Below are positions 34,853 to 44,530 of a DNA stretch of 57,880 bases, one piece after another; position 1 is the stretch's first letter; each line of letters begins with the position of its first letter. The notes under the pieces are model-generated. The model ran no database searches. It was not told the DNA's origin and saw nothing but the letters and a program-made list of their open reading frames with translations. The position numbers and the translations under genes were made by a program. Origin of the DNA: Antarcticirhabdus aurantiaca (lineage in GTDB: Bacteria > Pseudomonadota > Alphaproteobacteria > Rhizobiales > Rhizobiaceae); NCBI RefSeq assembly GCF_009765365.1, contig NZ_VTOM01000033.1, positions 1-57,880 on the forward strand. Reading direction: 5' to 3'.

Positions 34853-36172
34853 TCACCAGAACCAGGACGCAACGAGCGCCGTGGTCGCCGCGAAGGTGAC
34901 GAGCATCGTCGCGCCGCCGAAGAGGTTCGTCACCCAGCCGTTGGTCCGGGCGCCCATGAGCGTCCTGTTGTTGGTCATCAGCATCATCATCAAAAGGAGC
35001 GGCGGCACGGAGAAGCCCTGGACGATGCCCGACCAGACGAGCGCCTTCATCGGGTTGAAGCCGAGGAAGTTCAGTCCGACGGCGATCACCGTCACCGCGG
35101 CGATGGTGCCGTAGAAGAGCTTCGCCTCGTTCGGCCGGTCGTTGAGGCTCCCCTCGCGGCCGATCCCCTGCACGAGATCGTAGGCCGCGCCCGTCGTCAT
35201 CACCGGCACGGCCAGAAAGCCGACGCCGACGACACCGAGGGCGAAGAGGTACTTGGCCGCCTCCCCCGCCAGCGGCTCCAGCGCGCTCGCCGCCTGCGCC
35301 GCCGTCTCGATCTCGGTCTGCCCGGCCGGGTGCAGCGTCACGCCGGTCGCCAGGATGATGAAGTAGAGGATGACGTTGGAGAACAGCATGCCGACGAAGA
35401 CGTCGCGCCGCACCCGGCGCAATTCGCCGCGACTCGCCCCCCGCCTCTGCCACCAGTGGCGCTTTCCCCGCTCGATCTGCTCCTCCACCTCCTGGTTCGA
35501 CTGCCAGGTGTAGACGTAGGCCGAGAGCGAGGTGCCGATGCAGGCGACCACCATCGACAGGAACTCGGCATCGAAGCGGATGCGCGGCGTCACGGTCGCG
35601 TAGAGAACCTCCCGGATGTCGGGCTTGGCGAGGATCGCCGCCGCGACATAGGCGAAGAGCGCGAGCGCCAGCCACTGGAAGATGGTGCGCAGGAGCGCGT
35701 AGGAGCCGAAATACTGGAAGGCGAAGATCACGACCGCGGTGCCGACCACGATGGCGGGCACGGGCAGCGGCACGAGGAGGTTCAGCGCCGCGCCGATGCC
35801 GCCGAGATTGGCCGCCGCCTCGATGACGTTGCCGATGAAGGCGCCGGCGACGAGCGGATAGAGCACCTTGCGCGGATAATGGTCGCGGATCGCGGCGAAG
35901 AGGCCCTTGCCGTAGACCTGCCCGATCTTGGCCGAGAGATAGACCACCACGATCATCATCGGCAGGAGGACCGGAGCGATCCAAAGGAAGCCGAGGCCGA
36001 AGCGGGCGCCGGCGCTCGCGTAGGTGCCGATGGCGGACGGGTCGTCGTCCGCGGCTCCCGTGATCACCCCGGTGCCGAGGGCGCGCAGGGCGCCCCGGCC
36101 GCGGCGCGTCCTCGTCTCGGCGGGGCTCCCCGCCGCCTGTCTCGCCGCCTCGTCCGCCATCGCCCCTCGCAC
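34853..36172 (-). CDS. Nramp-related transporter with non-canonical metal site
   Basis: The 439-residue protein has about 11 hydrophobic segments and the Nramp/LeuT-like layout. The TM1 motif that is DPGN in Mn/Fe transporters reads DPSA (44-47, in TGAADDDPSAIGTY). The TM6 motif that is MPHN appears as GTSLSAYVYTW (213-223). The soft-metal-binding Met and the Asn are thus absent. This resembles the Nramp-related groups that use other ions or substrates (Nramp-related magnesium transporters, for example); the substrate here is open. An ATPase or partner is not expected. Its 3' end converges with the small gene at 34631-34828. Contrast with the canonical mntH at 50991-52337. Confidence 0.8.
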   Translation of the reverse strand: MRGAMADEAARQAAGSPAETRTRRGRGALRALGTGVITGAADDDPSAIGTYASAGARFGLGFLWIAPVLLPMMIVVVYLSAKIGQVYGKGLFAAIRDHYPRKVLYPLVAGAFIGNVIEAAANLGGIGAALNLLVPLPVPAIVVGTAVVIFAFQYFGSYALLRTIFQWLALALFAYVAAAILAKPDIREVLYATVTPRIRFDAEFLSMVVACIGTSLSAYVYTWQSNQEVEEQIERGKRHWWQRRGASRGELRRVRRDVFVGMLFSNVILYFIILATGVTLHPAGQTEIETAAQAASALEPLAGEAAKYLFALGVVGVGFLAVPVMTTGAAYDLVQGIGREGSLNDRPNEAKLFYGTIAAVTVIAVGLNFLGFNPMKALVWSGIVQGFSVPPLLLMMMLMTNNRTLMGARTNGWVTNLFGGATMLVTFAATTALVASWFW

Positions 36173-36327
36173 GCCCCGTCACGCCGATCGTCCGCGTCCG
36201 GAACGGTGCGGCCGGCGGGGAGTTCGGCGGCGACGGCCTCGATGCGGCTCGAAGACCGGTCGGGGCTGCGGGTCCGGGTGTGGCGCCGGCCTCCGGTCTC
36301 AGCCTCGAGTTGCCGGACGCGGCGGCG

Positions 36328-37314
36328 TCAGCTGCGGGCGACCGGGCGGGGCGATTGCTGCCGGCGCTGCACCAGCCGCGAACGCTCGAAGGCGACCACC
36401 ACCACCAAGGCGCAGACGAAGGGGATGATGAGGTAGAGCAGCCGGAACAGGAGCAGCGCGGCGATCACGTCCTCCGGCGCCATTTCCGGCAGGCCCACCA
36501 CCATCACCAGCTCGATGACGCCGAGACCGCCCGGCGCGTGCGACAGGAGGGCGGCGGAGAACGAGACGAGAAACACGCCGAGGACGATCAGGAAGCCCGG
36601 ATTTCCGGCTTCGGGCAGCGCGAAGTAGAGGATGGCCGCGGCGCTCACCAGCTCCAGCGGCCCGATCAACAGCTGGCGGGCGACGACGCCGGGACGCGGA
36701 TATTCGAGCTTCAGCCGTCCGATCTCCAGCGTGCGCAGGCGCAGGAAGCTGCCGGCGGCGTAGAGAACCACCGCTCCCACCAGCACCGCTCCCAGCAGCG
36801 TCGATGCCTTCAGCGGCAGGAAGTCGCCCATCCGGTCCATCAGTTCCGGCTCGACGATCAGGACGAGCCCGGTGAGGAGCACCACGCCGAGCGCGAAGGT
36901 GAAGGAGCACAGGCCGATGAGGACGCCGATCTCCGGGCCGGTCAGCCCGCGCGACGAATAGGCCCGGTAGCGCACCACCGAGCCCGACAGGACCGAGGCA
37001 CCGATGTTGTGGGACAGGGCATAGGTGGTGAAGGAGCAAAGGGTGACGAAGCGCCAGTCCACGCGGCGCCGCAGGTGCAGGAGGGCGATGTGGTCGTAGC
37101 CCGCCAGGGCCGCATAGGCGACCAGGGTCGCGAGGATGGCGAGCACCCAGTCCTTCAGGCTGATCGCCTGGATGCTGGACCAGAGGTCCGCCGCCGACAT
37201 GCTGCGCAGCTCGCCGTAGAGGAGCCAGGCCGAGAAGGTGACAGCAGCGAGACCGACCACGGGCCAGACGTATTTCGACAGGCCCGACGATGGATCCGGC
37301 TTCTGATCTGGCAT
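36328..37314 (-). CDS. UPF0104/LPG-synthase-like flippase-domain membrane protein
   Basis: From ATG 37314 the product is 328 residues with about eight hydrophobic segments. YALSHNIGASVLSGSVVRYRAYSSRGL and LLSHAPGGLGVIELVM are typical of the lysylphosphatidylglycerol synthetase/UPF0104 transmembrane domain (YbhN-like). It lacks the C-terminal acyltransferase-like synthase domain of MprF, so it cannot make aminoacyl-lipid by itself. Relatives are thought to move lipids or lipid-linked molecules across the inner membrane. It stands alone, downstream of the vWA gene on the same strand with a 209-bp gap. A second member of the family is at 44531-45496. Confidence 0.85.
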   Translation of the reverse strand: MPDQKPDPSSGLSKYVWPVVGLAAVTFSAWLLYGELRSMSAADLWSSIQAISLKDWVLAILATLVAYAALAGYDHIALLHLRRRVDWRFVTLCSFTTYALSHNIGASVLSGSVVRYRAYSSRGLTGPEIGVLIGLCSFTFALGVVLLTGLVLIVEPELMDRMGDFLPLKASTLLGAVLVGAVVLYAAGSFLRLRTLEIGRLKLEYPRPGVVARQLLIGPLELVSAAAILYFALPEAGNPGFLIVLGVFLVSFSAALLSHAPGGLGVIELVMVVGLPEMAPEDVIAALLLFRLLYLIIPFVCALVVVVAFERSRLVQRRQQSPRPVARS

Positions 37315-37523
37315 GCGAGAGCGCCTCTCCGCTGAACCTAGCAAGGCTCGGGCGGCCGCGTCCTGCCCCGGTGCATCGCTCCGGAGCGGGGCGCCCAGCC
37401 GAGCGACCCCGCTACCTATATCGGCTTGATTATGCAGGGCAACCGGCGAGGTGGGTCATCGACTCGCCCCGCGGGGCGCATGTCGGGCACACGCCCGCCC
37501 GCGCAGATTGCGGCCCCGTGCCG

Positions 37524-39032
37524 TCAGTTGACGAGGCGGACGGAATTGATCGCCCTGGCAATGGACTTGAAGGCCTCGACGAGAGCCGACGTGTCGGACG
37601 CGTCGAAGTAGTTGCCCTTGTTGCTGGCGCATCCCTCCAGAAGCGAGCGCGCGCCAGCATCCTCCACCATCAGCGCCACCGTGTAGACCTCGATCTTCTT
37701 CGACTTGGCGTAGGCGCACAAGGCTGCCGTCTCGTTATCGGTCTTGGTGAGATCCGAGGCGCTCCCGGACGTGTGCTTGCCCGTGCTCGGGCTGCGCTTG
37801 AGCGTGTTCTCGCCGTCCGTCATCAGGATCATGATCTTGCGGGGGTTTTCGTTCTCGTCCGAATAGGGTCGGGCCTTTGTCAGCGGCGCGGTCGGCGAGA
37901 GCATGTTCTGGCCCCAGATGAGCCCGGCGGGGATGTAGGTCAGCGGCTCAAACTTTTGGTTCTTATTATTCGGATTCGTTTTCGAATGCATCATTCCTGC
38001 GATTGCCGAGAGGAGGACCGACTTCTGGTCCGTTAGGTCCACGATCGGTTGCAGGCAGTTGCCGCTCCAGTCCGCCCAATCCGAATCCTTGACGACGAAG
38101 CCCGGATAGGTCTCGGTCGGATTGCCGTCGTTTAGGTTAGAGGTGGCGCCCTTCCGCGAGCCGACGCAGCCATACCAAGAATAGGTCGTCGTCGTCGGAT
38201 TTCCGCCGCCCGAGCAGCTCTCATAGGGCGCGACCTCGTACTTTTCCGAGATGAGGCAGGCGCCGGCGCAGGTCTTCGGCTTCTCGACGCCGTCGACGAA
38301 GGTCGGACACGAATAATCCGGCGCTTTCGACAGGCAGCGCGTCTTCGTGGTCAGCGTCTTGCAAACGCGCGGAGCCGGCTGCGTGGTCACGCTGTAGTCG
38401 TCCGGAACGCTCAGCCACGGCTCGTTGCGGCGGTGCAGGCCGACATTGACGTTGTTGGCGTAGGGCACGAGGCCGATCATCACGGATCCGCCCTCGCCGG
38501 TCTCGGCGTCCATGAGCGCGGTGACGAGCTGCGACGCCGCGGTCTTCAGGGCCGTGAGCTTCTCGACGCCCTTGTCCTTGATCGACATCGAAAAGGTGTT
38601 GTCGAGAACCAGGGCGACCTCGATGTTGAGCACGTTCGGGCGGTCGGTCTGGGCTTCGAGGCGGAAGACGAGGCTTTCCTGCCGGACCATACGAAGAAAG
38701 GTCATGTCGACGCGGCCGCTCGCCTGCACCACGACCCGGTTCTTGTCGTCGACCGTGGCCCGCGTGACGGAAACGTCGCGGATGCTGTCGTCGTGGACGT
38801 TGGCGGCGATGTACATCGCCGCGAGGCCGTGCAGCTCGGCAGGATCCGTGATCTTGCTGGTGGCGATGGCGAGCGCCGCCGAATCCACGGCTTTCTGGAG
38901 ATGGACGCGCCCCAGATAGCCCCGCCCCATGTCGACCGCACCGCCCAGCCCGACGATCAGCCCTGCCATCATCAGCGCCGCGTTGACGGCAAAACTCGCG
39001 CTCCTGTTTCTCAGGAGGCCCCGCAGCGACAT
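37524..39032 (-). CDS. TadG-like pilus-assembly protein with vWA domain
   Basis: From ATG 39032 the product is 502 residues; a TTG upstream would add seven. The TadE/TadG-type N-terminus (RNRSASFAVNAALMMAGLIVGLGGAVDMGR) is a single membrane anchor. A von Willebrand A domain follows, with MIDAS VLDNTFSMS (D-x-T-x-S instead of D-x-S-x-S) near residue 143 and MTDGEN near 395. Several cysteines (ETYP, RVCKTL, DYSCP, CAGACL) suggest a disulfide-stabilised periplasmic domain. No other tad genes are nearby. The middle (about 37930-38170) is less GC-rich than its surroundings, as is the upstream promoter region. Confidence 0.85.
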   Translation of the reverse strand: MSLRGLLRNRSASFAVNAALMMAGLIVGLGGAVDMGRGYLGRVHLQKAVDSAALAIATSKITDPAELHGLAAMYIAANVHDDSIRDVSVTRATVDDKNRVVVQASGRVDMTFLRMVRQESLVFRLEAQTDRPNVLNIEVALVLDNTFSMSIKDKGVEKLTALKTAASQLVTALMDAETGEGGSVMIGLVPYANNVNVGLHRRNEPWLSVPDDYSVTTQPAPRVCKTLTTKTRCLSKAPDYSCPTFVDGVEKPKTCAGACLISEKYEVAPYESCSGGGNPTTTTYSWYGCVGSRKGATSNLNDGNPTETYPGFVVKDSDWADWSGNCLQPIVDLTDQKSVLLSAIAGMMHSKTNPNNKNQKFEPLTYIPAGLIWGQNMLSPTAPLTKARPYSDENENPRKIMILMTDGENTLKRSPSTGKHTSGSASDLTKTDNETAALCAYAKSKKIEVYTVALMVEDAGARSLLEGCASNKGNYFDASDTSALVEAFKSIARAINSVRLVN

Positions 39033-39053
39033 GACGTTCACCCCGTCGTTCAA

Positions 39054-39150
39054 ACCAGGGAGACACTCGCGCAGGATAGGTTAATTAAGTTGTTCTACTT
39101 ACTTAACTTCAGAGCAGGTGATTTGAAGTTAGAGTTACTTTATCGCCATG
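39054..39150. promoter_or_regulatory. AT-rich promoter region upstream of the vWA gene
   Basis: The sequence around 39070-39145 is clearly AT-rich (GGTTAATTAAGTTG, TACTTACTTAACTTC, AGTTAGAGTTACTT) in a GC-rich genome. It contains repeated AAGTTR-like words in both orientations. It probably carries the promoter for the leftward vWA gene; exact elements are not clear. Confidence 0.4.
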
Positions 39151-39261
39151 GTTGACGACGCCTTGCGGTCGCGAGCCGGCAGGGCGCAGGGGCAGACGCG
39201 GTCGCCCGCCACGACGGGATCGCGGGGCGCAGGGCTCATGCGCGCTCGCCGCAAGGGGAAC

Positions 39262-39822
39262 TCACCGCGCTTGGGCCATCTCGGTCCGGCGCGCGTAGTA
39301 GAGTATGGCGCGGTCCCTTTGGACGGCTGTCTCGCACGCGATGCGCTCGTTCGCGTCGGCTTGGCCGAGGCAGGCATTCGCCGCCTCGGCGCGCCACCGG
39401 TCGTCCTGCGCGGCGAAGGCCTCGGCCTCGCCGCGCGCGGCCTCGTCGCCGGCGGACACGCGCTCGTAAAGGGCGTCGAGGACCGCCAGGCCTGCGGCGT
39501 TGCGCAGCTCGCCCCAGGCCAGCTTGACCGAGAGCCCGCATTCGGCCGCGTTCGAGAGCGGGTAGTCGGCGGACACGCGGGCGCAGAAATCGCGCGCCTC
39601 GGCCTCGCAGGACAACGCCACCGCCTGAGCCTCCTCCGCGGCTTCGAGGTCGCGCTCGATGCAGGCGCCGATGCGGGCGGACACCTCGTCCGAGCTGATC
39701 GGATCGAACATGGAGCGGGGCTCGTTCGTGAGCGGGTTCGTGCGCAAGGGATCGGGAGCCGTCTGAGCCTGCGCGGGCACGGACACGGACAGGAGGCAGA
39801 GAGCGGCAAGAAGGAAACGCAT
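39262..39822 (-). CDS. LprI/DUF1311-like periplasmic protein
   Basis: The 186-residue protein has a Sec signal peptide (FLLAALCLLSVSVPAQA-QT, cleavage near residue 19). The C-terminal half has two LprI-like segments: LDALYERVSAG, then AQDDRWRAEAANACLG and ANERIACETAVQRDRA. Five cysteines (IGACIE, LSCEAE, FCARV, ECGLS, ACLG and IACET, some of which may pair) fit the disulfide-rich family. LprI in Mycobacterium inhibits lysozyme; other DUF1311 proteins are uncharacterised. It has its own promoter region, divergent from poxB. Confidence 0.75.
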   Translation of the reverse strand: MRFLLAALCLLSVSVPAQAQTAPDPLRTNPLTNEPRSMFDPISSDEVSARIGACIERDLEAAEEAQAVALSCEAEARDFCARVSADYPLSNAAECGLSVKLAWGELRNAAGLAVLDALYERVSAGDEAARGEAEAFAAQDDRWRAEAANACLGQADANERIACETAVQRDRAILYYARRTEMAQAR

Positions 39823-40030
39823 GGGCTGGAACTCTCCGTTCCTCGCAAGATGGCGCCCGTTCCGGAGGCGGCCAGTCGAACAGCCGGCGCCATCGGCGGG
39901 CGTCGTTGTTTTCGGATCGGATGGTCGCGCCGCCAGGCGGGCGAGAGGGGTTGGCCTCCCCCGTTTCCCACTATCTTAAGGCGGCATCGAAACCGCTCCT
40001 GCCACCAGAGCTCTGAACGGAACGACGACC

Positions 40031-41755
40031 ATGGCTCGATCCATCGCCGAACTCATCACCCGGACCCTGGCCGAAGCGGGGGTCGAGCGGATCTGGGGAG
40101 TCACCGGCGACAGCCTGAACGCGATCAATGACAGCCTTCGCCGCTCGGGCGAGATCGCCTGGATGCACGTGCGCCACGAGGAAGTCGCGGCCTTCGCCGC
40201 CGGCGCGGAAGCCGCCGCGACGGGCAAGCTCGCCGTGTGCGCCGGAAGCTGCGGGCCCGGCAACCTGCACCTCATCAACGGCCTCTTCGACTGCCAGCGC
40301 AACCACGTGCCGGTTCTGGCGATCGCGGCCCACATCCCCTCCTCCGAGATCGGCCTCAACTACTTCCAGGAAAGCCACCCGACCGAGCTCTTCCGCGAGT
40401 GCAGCCATTTCTGCGAGATGCTGCAGGTGCCCGAGCAGATGCCCGAGCTCCTGCACCGCGCGATGCGCACCGCGATCGGCGAGAAGGGCGTCGCGGTGAT
40501 CGTGATCCCCGGCGACGTGGCGCTGAAGGACGCGCCCGACGATGCGCGCGCCGAGTTCCCGCCGCTCGCCGCGCCGCGGCTGCTGCCCCATCCCAGCGAG
40601 ATCGAGCGACTCGCCCACATCCTCAACGCCTCCGAGGCGGTGACGCTCCTGTGCGGCTCGGGCGTCGCGGGGGCGCACGACGAGGTGGTGGCGCTCGCCC
40701 GCACGCTCCAGGCGCCGATCGTCCATGCCTATCGCGGCAAGGAATGGATCGAGTGGGACAACCCCTTCGACGTCGGCATGACCGGCCTCATCGGCTTCTC
40801 GTCCGGCTATCACGCGATGATGGAGTGCGACACGCTCCTCATGCTGGGCACCGACTTCCCTTATCGCAACTTCTACCCGCAAAAGGCGACGATCGCGCAG
40901 ATCGACCGCGATCCGTCCGCGCTCGGGCGGCGGGCACAGATCCATCTCGGCATCGTCGCGGACGTCAAGGAAGCGGCCGAGCTGCTCATACCGAAGATCG
41001 CGGGCGGGCGCCCGAGCGCCTTCCTGGACAAGGCCCGGGAGCACTACGCCTCGGCGCGCAAGGGCCTCGACGATCTCGCCACGCCCCGCTCGGGCGACAA
41101 GCCGCTCCATCCCCAATACGTCGCCAAGGTGGTGGACCAGGTGGCGGCCGACGATGCGGTCTTCACCGCCGACGTCGGCACGCCCGCCGTCTGGGCGGCG
41201 CGCTATCTCAGGATGAACGGCAAGCGCCGCCTCATCGGCTCCTTCAACCACGGCTCCATGGCGAACGCCATGCCCCAGGCGCTCGGCGTGCAGGGAGCCT
41301 TCCCGAACCGTCAGGTCGTGTCCCTGTCGGGGGACGGCGGCCTTGCCATGCTGATGGGCGATCTCCTGACCGCCACGCAGATGAAGCTGCCGATCAAGGT
41401 CGTGGTGTTCAACAATGCCACCCTCGGCTTCGTGGAGCTGGAACAGAAGGCGGCGGGCTACGTCGACGCCAACGTGTCGCTCCAGAACCCCGACTTCGGC
41501 GCGGTGGCGCGCGAGATGGGCTTCTTCGGCGCGCGGGTGACGCGCTCCGACGAGCTGGAAAGCGTTCTGCGCCAGGCCTTCGCCCATGACGGGCCGTCGC
41601 TCGTCGACGTCGTCACCGAGACGCTGGAACTCGCCATGCCTCCGAAGATCAAGGCCGAGCAGGTCAAGGGCTTCTCGCTCTACTCGCTGCGCGCCATCAT
41701 GAGCGGGCGCGGCGACGAGGTCCTGGAACTCGCCAAGGCCAATCTCTTCCGGTAA
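40031..41755 (+). CDS. poxB: Thiamine-pyrophosphate-dependent pyruvate oxidase/dehydrogenase
   Basis: The 574-residue protein has the three-domain POX fold. Domain 1 (about 1-180) has the catalytic Glu in [15 protein letters not shown] (50-51) and [18 protein letters not shown]. The central FAD domain (about 190-350) follows. The C-terminal TPP domain has [18 protein letters not shown] with the GDG-x(n)-NN motif completed by FNNATLG. In E. coli, PoxB decarboxylates pyruvate to acetate and feeds electrons to ubiquinone at the membrane. A C-terminal amphipathic tail ([11 protein letters not shown]) may serve membrane binding. It is monocistronic, ending at a clear hairpin. Confidence 0.9.
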   Translation: MARSIAELITRTLAEAGVERIWGVTGDSLNAINDSLRRSGEIAWMHVRHEEVAAFAAGAEAAATGKLAVCAGSCGPGNLHLINGLFDCQRNHVPVLAIAAHIPSSEIGLNYFQESHPTELFRECSHFCEMLQVPEQMPELLHRAMRTAIGEKGVAVIVIPGDVALKDAPDDARAEFPPLAAPRLLPHPSEIERLAHILNASEAVTLLCGSGVAGAHDEVVALARTLQAPIVHAYRGKEWIEWDNPFDVGMTGLIGFSSGYHAMMECDTLLMLGTDFPYRNFYPQKATIAQIDRDPSALGRRAQIHLGIVADVKEAAELLIPKIAGGRPSAFLDKAREHYASARKGLDDLATPRSGDKPLHPQYVAKVVDQVAADDAVFTADVGTPAVWAARYLRMNGKRRLIGSFNHGSMANAMPQALGVQGAFPNRQVVSLSGDGGLAMLMGDLLTATQMKLPIKVVVFNNATLGFVELEQKAAGYVDANVSLQNPDFGAVAREMGFFGARVTRSDELESVLRQAFAHDGPSLVDVVTETLELAMPPKIKAEQVKGFSLYSLRAIMSGRGDEVLELAKANLFR

Positions 41756-41766
41756 CCGCCGCCGAT

Positions 41767-41794
41767 CCGGCCGGTCCGTCGCGGGACCGGCCGG
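41767..41794 (+). terminator. Hairpin after poxB
   Basis: CCGGCCGGTCC (41767-41777) pairs perfectly with GGACCGGCCGG (41784-41794) over a 6-nt loop, 12 bp after the poxB stop. There is no T-tract, as is usual here. Confidence 0.65.
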
Positions 41795-41924
41795 GTGCAA
41801 TCAGCGATTGGAAGCCGGGCTCCCGGCAGTCCATTCGCCGGGCCGGCGGTCGCGATGCCGGATCTTGTGCGCGGACGCTAAGCTCGCTAACCGACGGTGC
41901 GACCCCCGGGAACGCGCACCGTCC

Positions 41925-42926
41925 ATGAAGCTCATCATCCAGATCCCCTGCCTCAACGAGGAGGAAACGCTCGGCGAAACGCTGCGGGCGCTGCCGCGCA
42001 CCGTGCCGGGCTGCGACAGCGTCGAATGGCTGGTGATCAACGACGGCAGCACCGACCGCACCGTCGAGGTCGCCCGCGAGAACGGCGTCGACCACATCGT
42101 CGACTTCGCCACCAATCGCGGTCTCGCCAAGGCCTTCATGGCCGGCATCGAGCGGGCCCTCCAGGAAGGGGCGGACATCGTCGTCAACACCGACGCCGAC
42201 AACCAGTACGATGCGAGCTGCATCCCGGACCTCGTGCGCCCGATCGTCGAGAAGCGGGCGCAGGTCGTGGTCGGCAGCCGCCCGATCTCGGAGATCGAGC
42301 ACTTCTCGCCCGCAAAGAAGCTCCTCCAGAAGCTCGGCAGCTGGGTCGTGCGCTTCTGCTCGAAGGCCGACGTCGAGGACGCGCCGAGCGGCTTCCGCGC
42401 TTTTTCCCGGGAAGCCGCCCTGCGCCTCAACGTCTTCGACAGCTACACCTACACGCTGGAATCGATCATCCAGGCGGGGCGCTCGGGGATCCGCATCGTG
42501 TCGGTGCCGATCAGGATCAACGGCGAAACGCGCCCGTCGCGGCTCATCCGCTCGATCCCGCGCTATGTCCTGCGCTCCAGTGTCTCGATCCTGCGCTCGC
42601 TGCTGATCTACCGGCCGGGCCGGACGTTCTTCGCCCTCGGCGCGCCGCCGGTGATGCTCGGCCTGTTTCTGCTGGCGCGCTGGCTCGTCCTCTACCTCGA
42701 CGGCACCGAGCGCTCGCACGTGCCGAGCCTCGTCGCCGCGGCCATCGTCATCCTCATCGGCTCCTTGTTCTGGCTCGCCGGCCTTCTCGGCGTCCTTCTC
42801 GGCATCAACCGCCGGCTGATCGAGGACATGCAGGTGAAGCTGCGCAGCCAGAGCCTCGCGCTCCGGCTGGAGCGCGGCCGGGCGCAACTCGCCTCGAGCG
42901 GCCAGGAGCCCCTTCGTGAGCGTTGA
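41925..42926 (+). CDS. Family 2 glycosyltransferase with C-terminal membrane segments
   Basis: ATG 41925 gives 333 residues and places IIQIPCLNEEETLGETLRAL at the N-terminus, as in GT2 enzymes; the RBS is weak. DGSTDRT, the acidic NTDADNQYD (metal and nucleotide-sugar binding) and SGFRAFSREAALRL are intact. Two hydrophobic segments follow (about 228-250 and 262-300), as in DPM1/DPMS-like enzymes that charge polyprenyl phosphate. It overlaps the next gene by 11 bp. It probably makes a lipid-linked sugar for the glycan assembled or exported by its neighbours (inference). Confidence 0.9.
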   Translation: MKLIIQIPCLNEEETLGETLRALPRTVPGCDSVEWLVINDGSTDRTVEVARENGVDHIVDFATNRGLAKAFMAGIERALQEGADIVVNTDADNQYDASCIPDLVRPIVEKRAQVVVGSRPISEIEHFSPAKKLLQKLGSWVVRFCSKADVEDAPSGFRAFSREAALRLNVFDSYTYTLESIIQAGRSGIRIVSVPIRINGETRPSRLIRSIPRYVLRSSVSILRSLLIYRPGRTFFALGAPPVMLGLFLLARWLVLYLDGTERSHVPSLVAAAIVILIGSLFWLAGLLGVLLGINRRLIEDMQVKLRSQSLALRLERGRAQLASSGQEPLRER

Positions 42927-44520
42927 GCCGCTGCGCCGGGGGCTGGCCGCCCATGCCCTCGCCGTCGTGCCGCGCATCCTGACGCTCCAGGACCGCACGG
43001 CGACGAGTCCGACCTTCGGCTGCTTCGACCGCAACTACTGGCACTACCGCATCATCGACTTTCCCTGCGGCATGTCGCAGGAATTCGTTCTGCCGCTCGC
43101 CCTCGCCTATGCCGCGGACGTGCCGGACAATCCCTATTTCCGCTCCGAGGCGATCCGCGAATGGGCGGTCGCGGGCATGCGCTATGCCGCGCGCTCGGCC
43201 CATCCCGACGGCTCCTGCGATGACTACTTCCCCTTCGAGCGCGCCGCCGGCGCCGCCGCCTTCTCGCTCTTCGCGATCCTGGAAAGCCTCGACGTCCTCG
43301 GGATCGGCCCGGACGCCGAGATCGACGGCCTCGTGCGCCGCCGCGCCGCCTGGCTCGCCGCCCACGAGGAGAGCGGCCGCCTGTCCAACCACGAAGCGCT
43401 GATCGCCAACGGGCTGGAGCGCGCCGCCCGGCGCCTCGCCGAGCCCGCCTTCGAGGCGGCCATGCACCGGCGCCTCGCGCGGCTGCGCTCCTGGCAGAGC
43501 GGCGAGGGCTGGTTCGACGAGTACGGCGGCGCCGATCTCGGCTACCTGTCGCTGACGATCGGCCTTCTCGCCGATCTCGACCGCCGCCGGCCGGACCTCG
43601 CCCTTCGCGAGCCGCTGGCGCGGGCGATCGGCTTCTTCCGCCACTTCGTCCATTGCGACGGCTCGGTCGGCGGCGAGTATTCCAGCCGCTCCACCCTCAA
43701 CTTCTTCCCGCACGGCTTCGAGATCGCCGGCGCCTGGATGCCGGAGGCGCTGGCCGTCAACGACGCGGCCCTGCCCCGCGTCGTGGCCGGGCTCGGCCCG
43801 ACCTGCGAGGACGACCACATTCTCGCCCATCACGTCTGGAGCTGGCTCCTGACGGTGCGCGAGATGGTCCCGGAGCGCCCCGCCCCCGCGCGCCCGCCGC
43901 AGGGCCGGACGAGCTTCCCCGAGGCCGGCCTTCTCGTCGAGCGGCGCGAAAGCGTCGAACTCGTGGTGTCCACCGCCAAGGGCGGCACCTTCCGCCTCTT
44001 CCGAAACGGGCGACTCGTGCGCTCCGACACCGGCGCGGCGCTCGCGACGACGGACGGCCGCGCCGCCGTCTGCCACATCGTCGGCCCCTTCGAGACGACG
44101 ATCGACGGAGACGCGATCACCGTCGCCGGCGCGATGGCCTATGCCAAGAGCGCCCTCCTGACCCCGCTCAAGAACGTCGTCCTGCGCCTCGTCATGCTGA
44201 GCCTCGGGCGCTTCTTCCCAGACCTCGTCCGGCGTCTCCTGCAGAAGCTCCTCGTCACTGGGCGGCGCGACGCGCCCTTCCGCTTCCGCCGGGCCCTGAC
44301 GCTCGAACCAAGCGGCGCCGTTCTCCTGCGCGACGAGATCAGCGCGGCCGAAGGCTGGGACGGCGTCGCCCTGATCGGCCGCGGCCATTCGCAGGTCTCG
44401 ATCACCACGATCATGGCCCGCGTCTTCCAGCCCTCGCAGCTCGAGCCCTTCGACGACTGGACGGCGCGCCTCGCCGGCCTCGGACCGGCCGAGCCGCTCG
44501 TGGTCGAGACGCGGCTGTGA
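42916..44520 (+). CDS. Toroid plus beta-sandwich protein, heparinase/alginate-lyase-like, function unknown
   Basis: GTG 42916 with CAGGAG upstream lies inside the end of the GT2 gene, giving 534 residues. The N-terminal two-thirds (1-330) is rich in helical pairs (HYRIIDFPCGMSQEFVLPLALAYA, NHEALIANGLERAARRL, DGSVGGEYSSRSTLNFFPHGFEIAG), an alpha/alpha-toroid pattern. The last third is beta-rich, as in heparinase II/III-type lyases. Conserved-looking NHEA, GGEYSSRST and DDHILAHH could form an active site. No signal peptide is seen. The family and substrate are not recognised with certainty. It belongs to a four-gene cluster with GT2, a flippase-like and a GT-C-like protein. Confidence 0.6.
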   Translation: MSVEPLRRGLAAHALAVVPRILTLQDRTATSPTFGCFDRNYWHYRIIDFPCGMSQEFVLPLALAYAADVPDNPYFRSEAIREWAVAGMRYAARSAHPDGSCDDYFPFERAAGAAAFSLFAILESLDVLGIGPDAEIDGLVRRRAAWLAAHEESGRLSNHEALIANGLERAARRLAEPAFEAAMHRRLARLRSWQSGEGWFDEYGGADLGYLSLTIGLLADLDRRRPDLALREPLARAIGFFRHFVHCDGSVGGEYSSRSTLNFFPHGFEIAGAWMPEALAVNDAALPRVVAGLGPTCEDDHILAHHVWSWLLTVREMVPERPAPARPPQGRTSFPEAGLLVERRESVELVVSTAKGGTFRLFRNGRLVRSDTGAALATTDGRAAVCHIVGPFETTIDGDAITVAGAMAYAKSALLTPLKNVVLRLVMLSLGRFFPDLVRRLLQKLLVTGRRDAPFRFRRALTLEPSGAVLLRDEISAAEGWDGVALIGRGHSQVSITTIMARVFQPSQLEPFDDWTARLAGLGPAEPLVVETRL

Positions 44521-44530
44521 GGCGCGGTTC

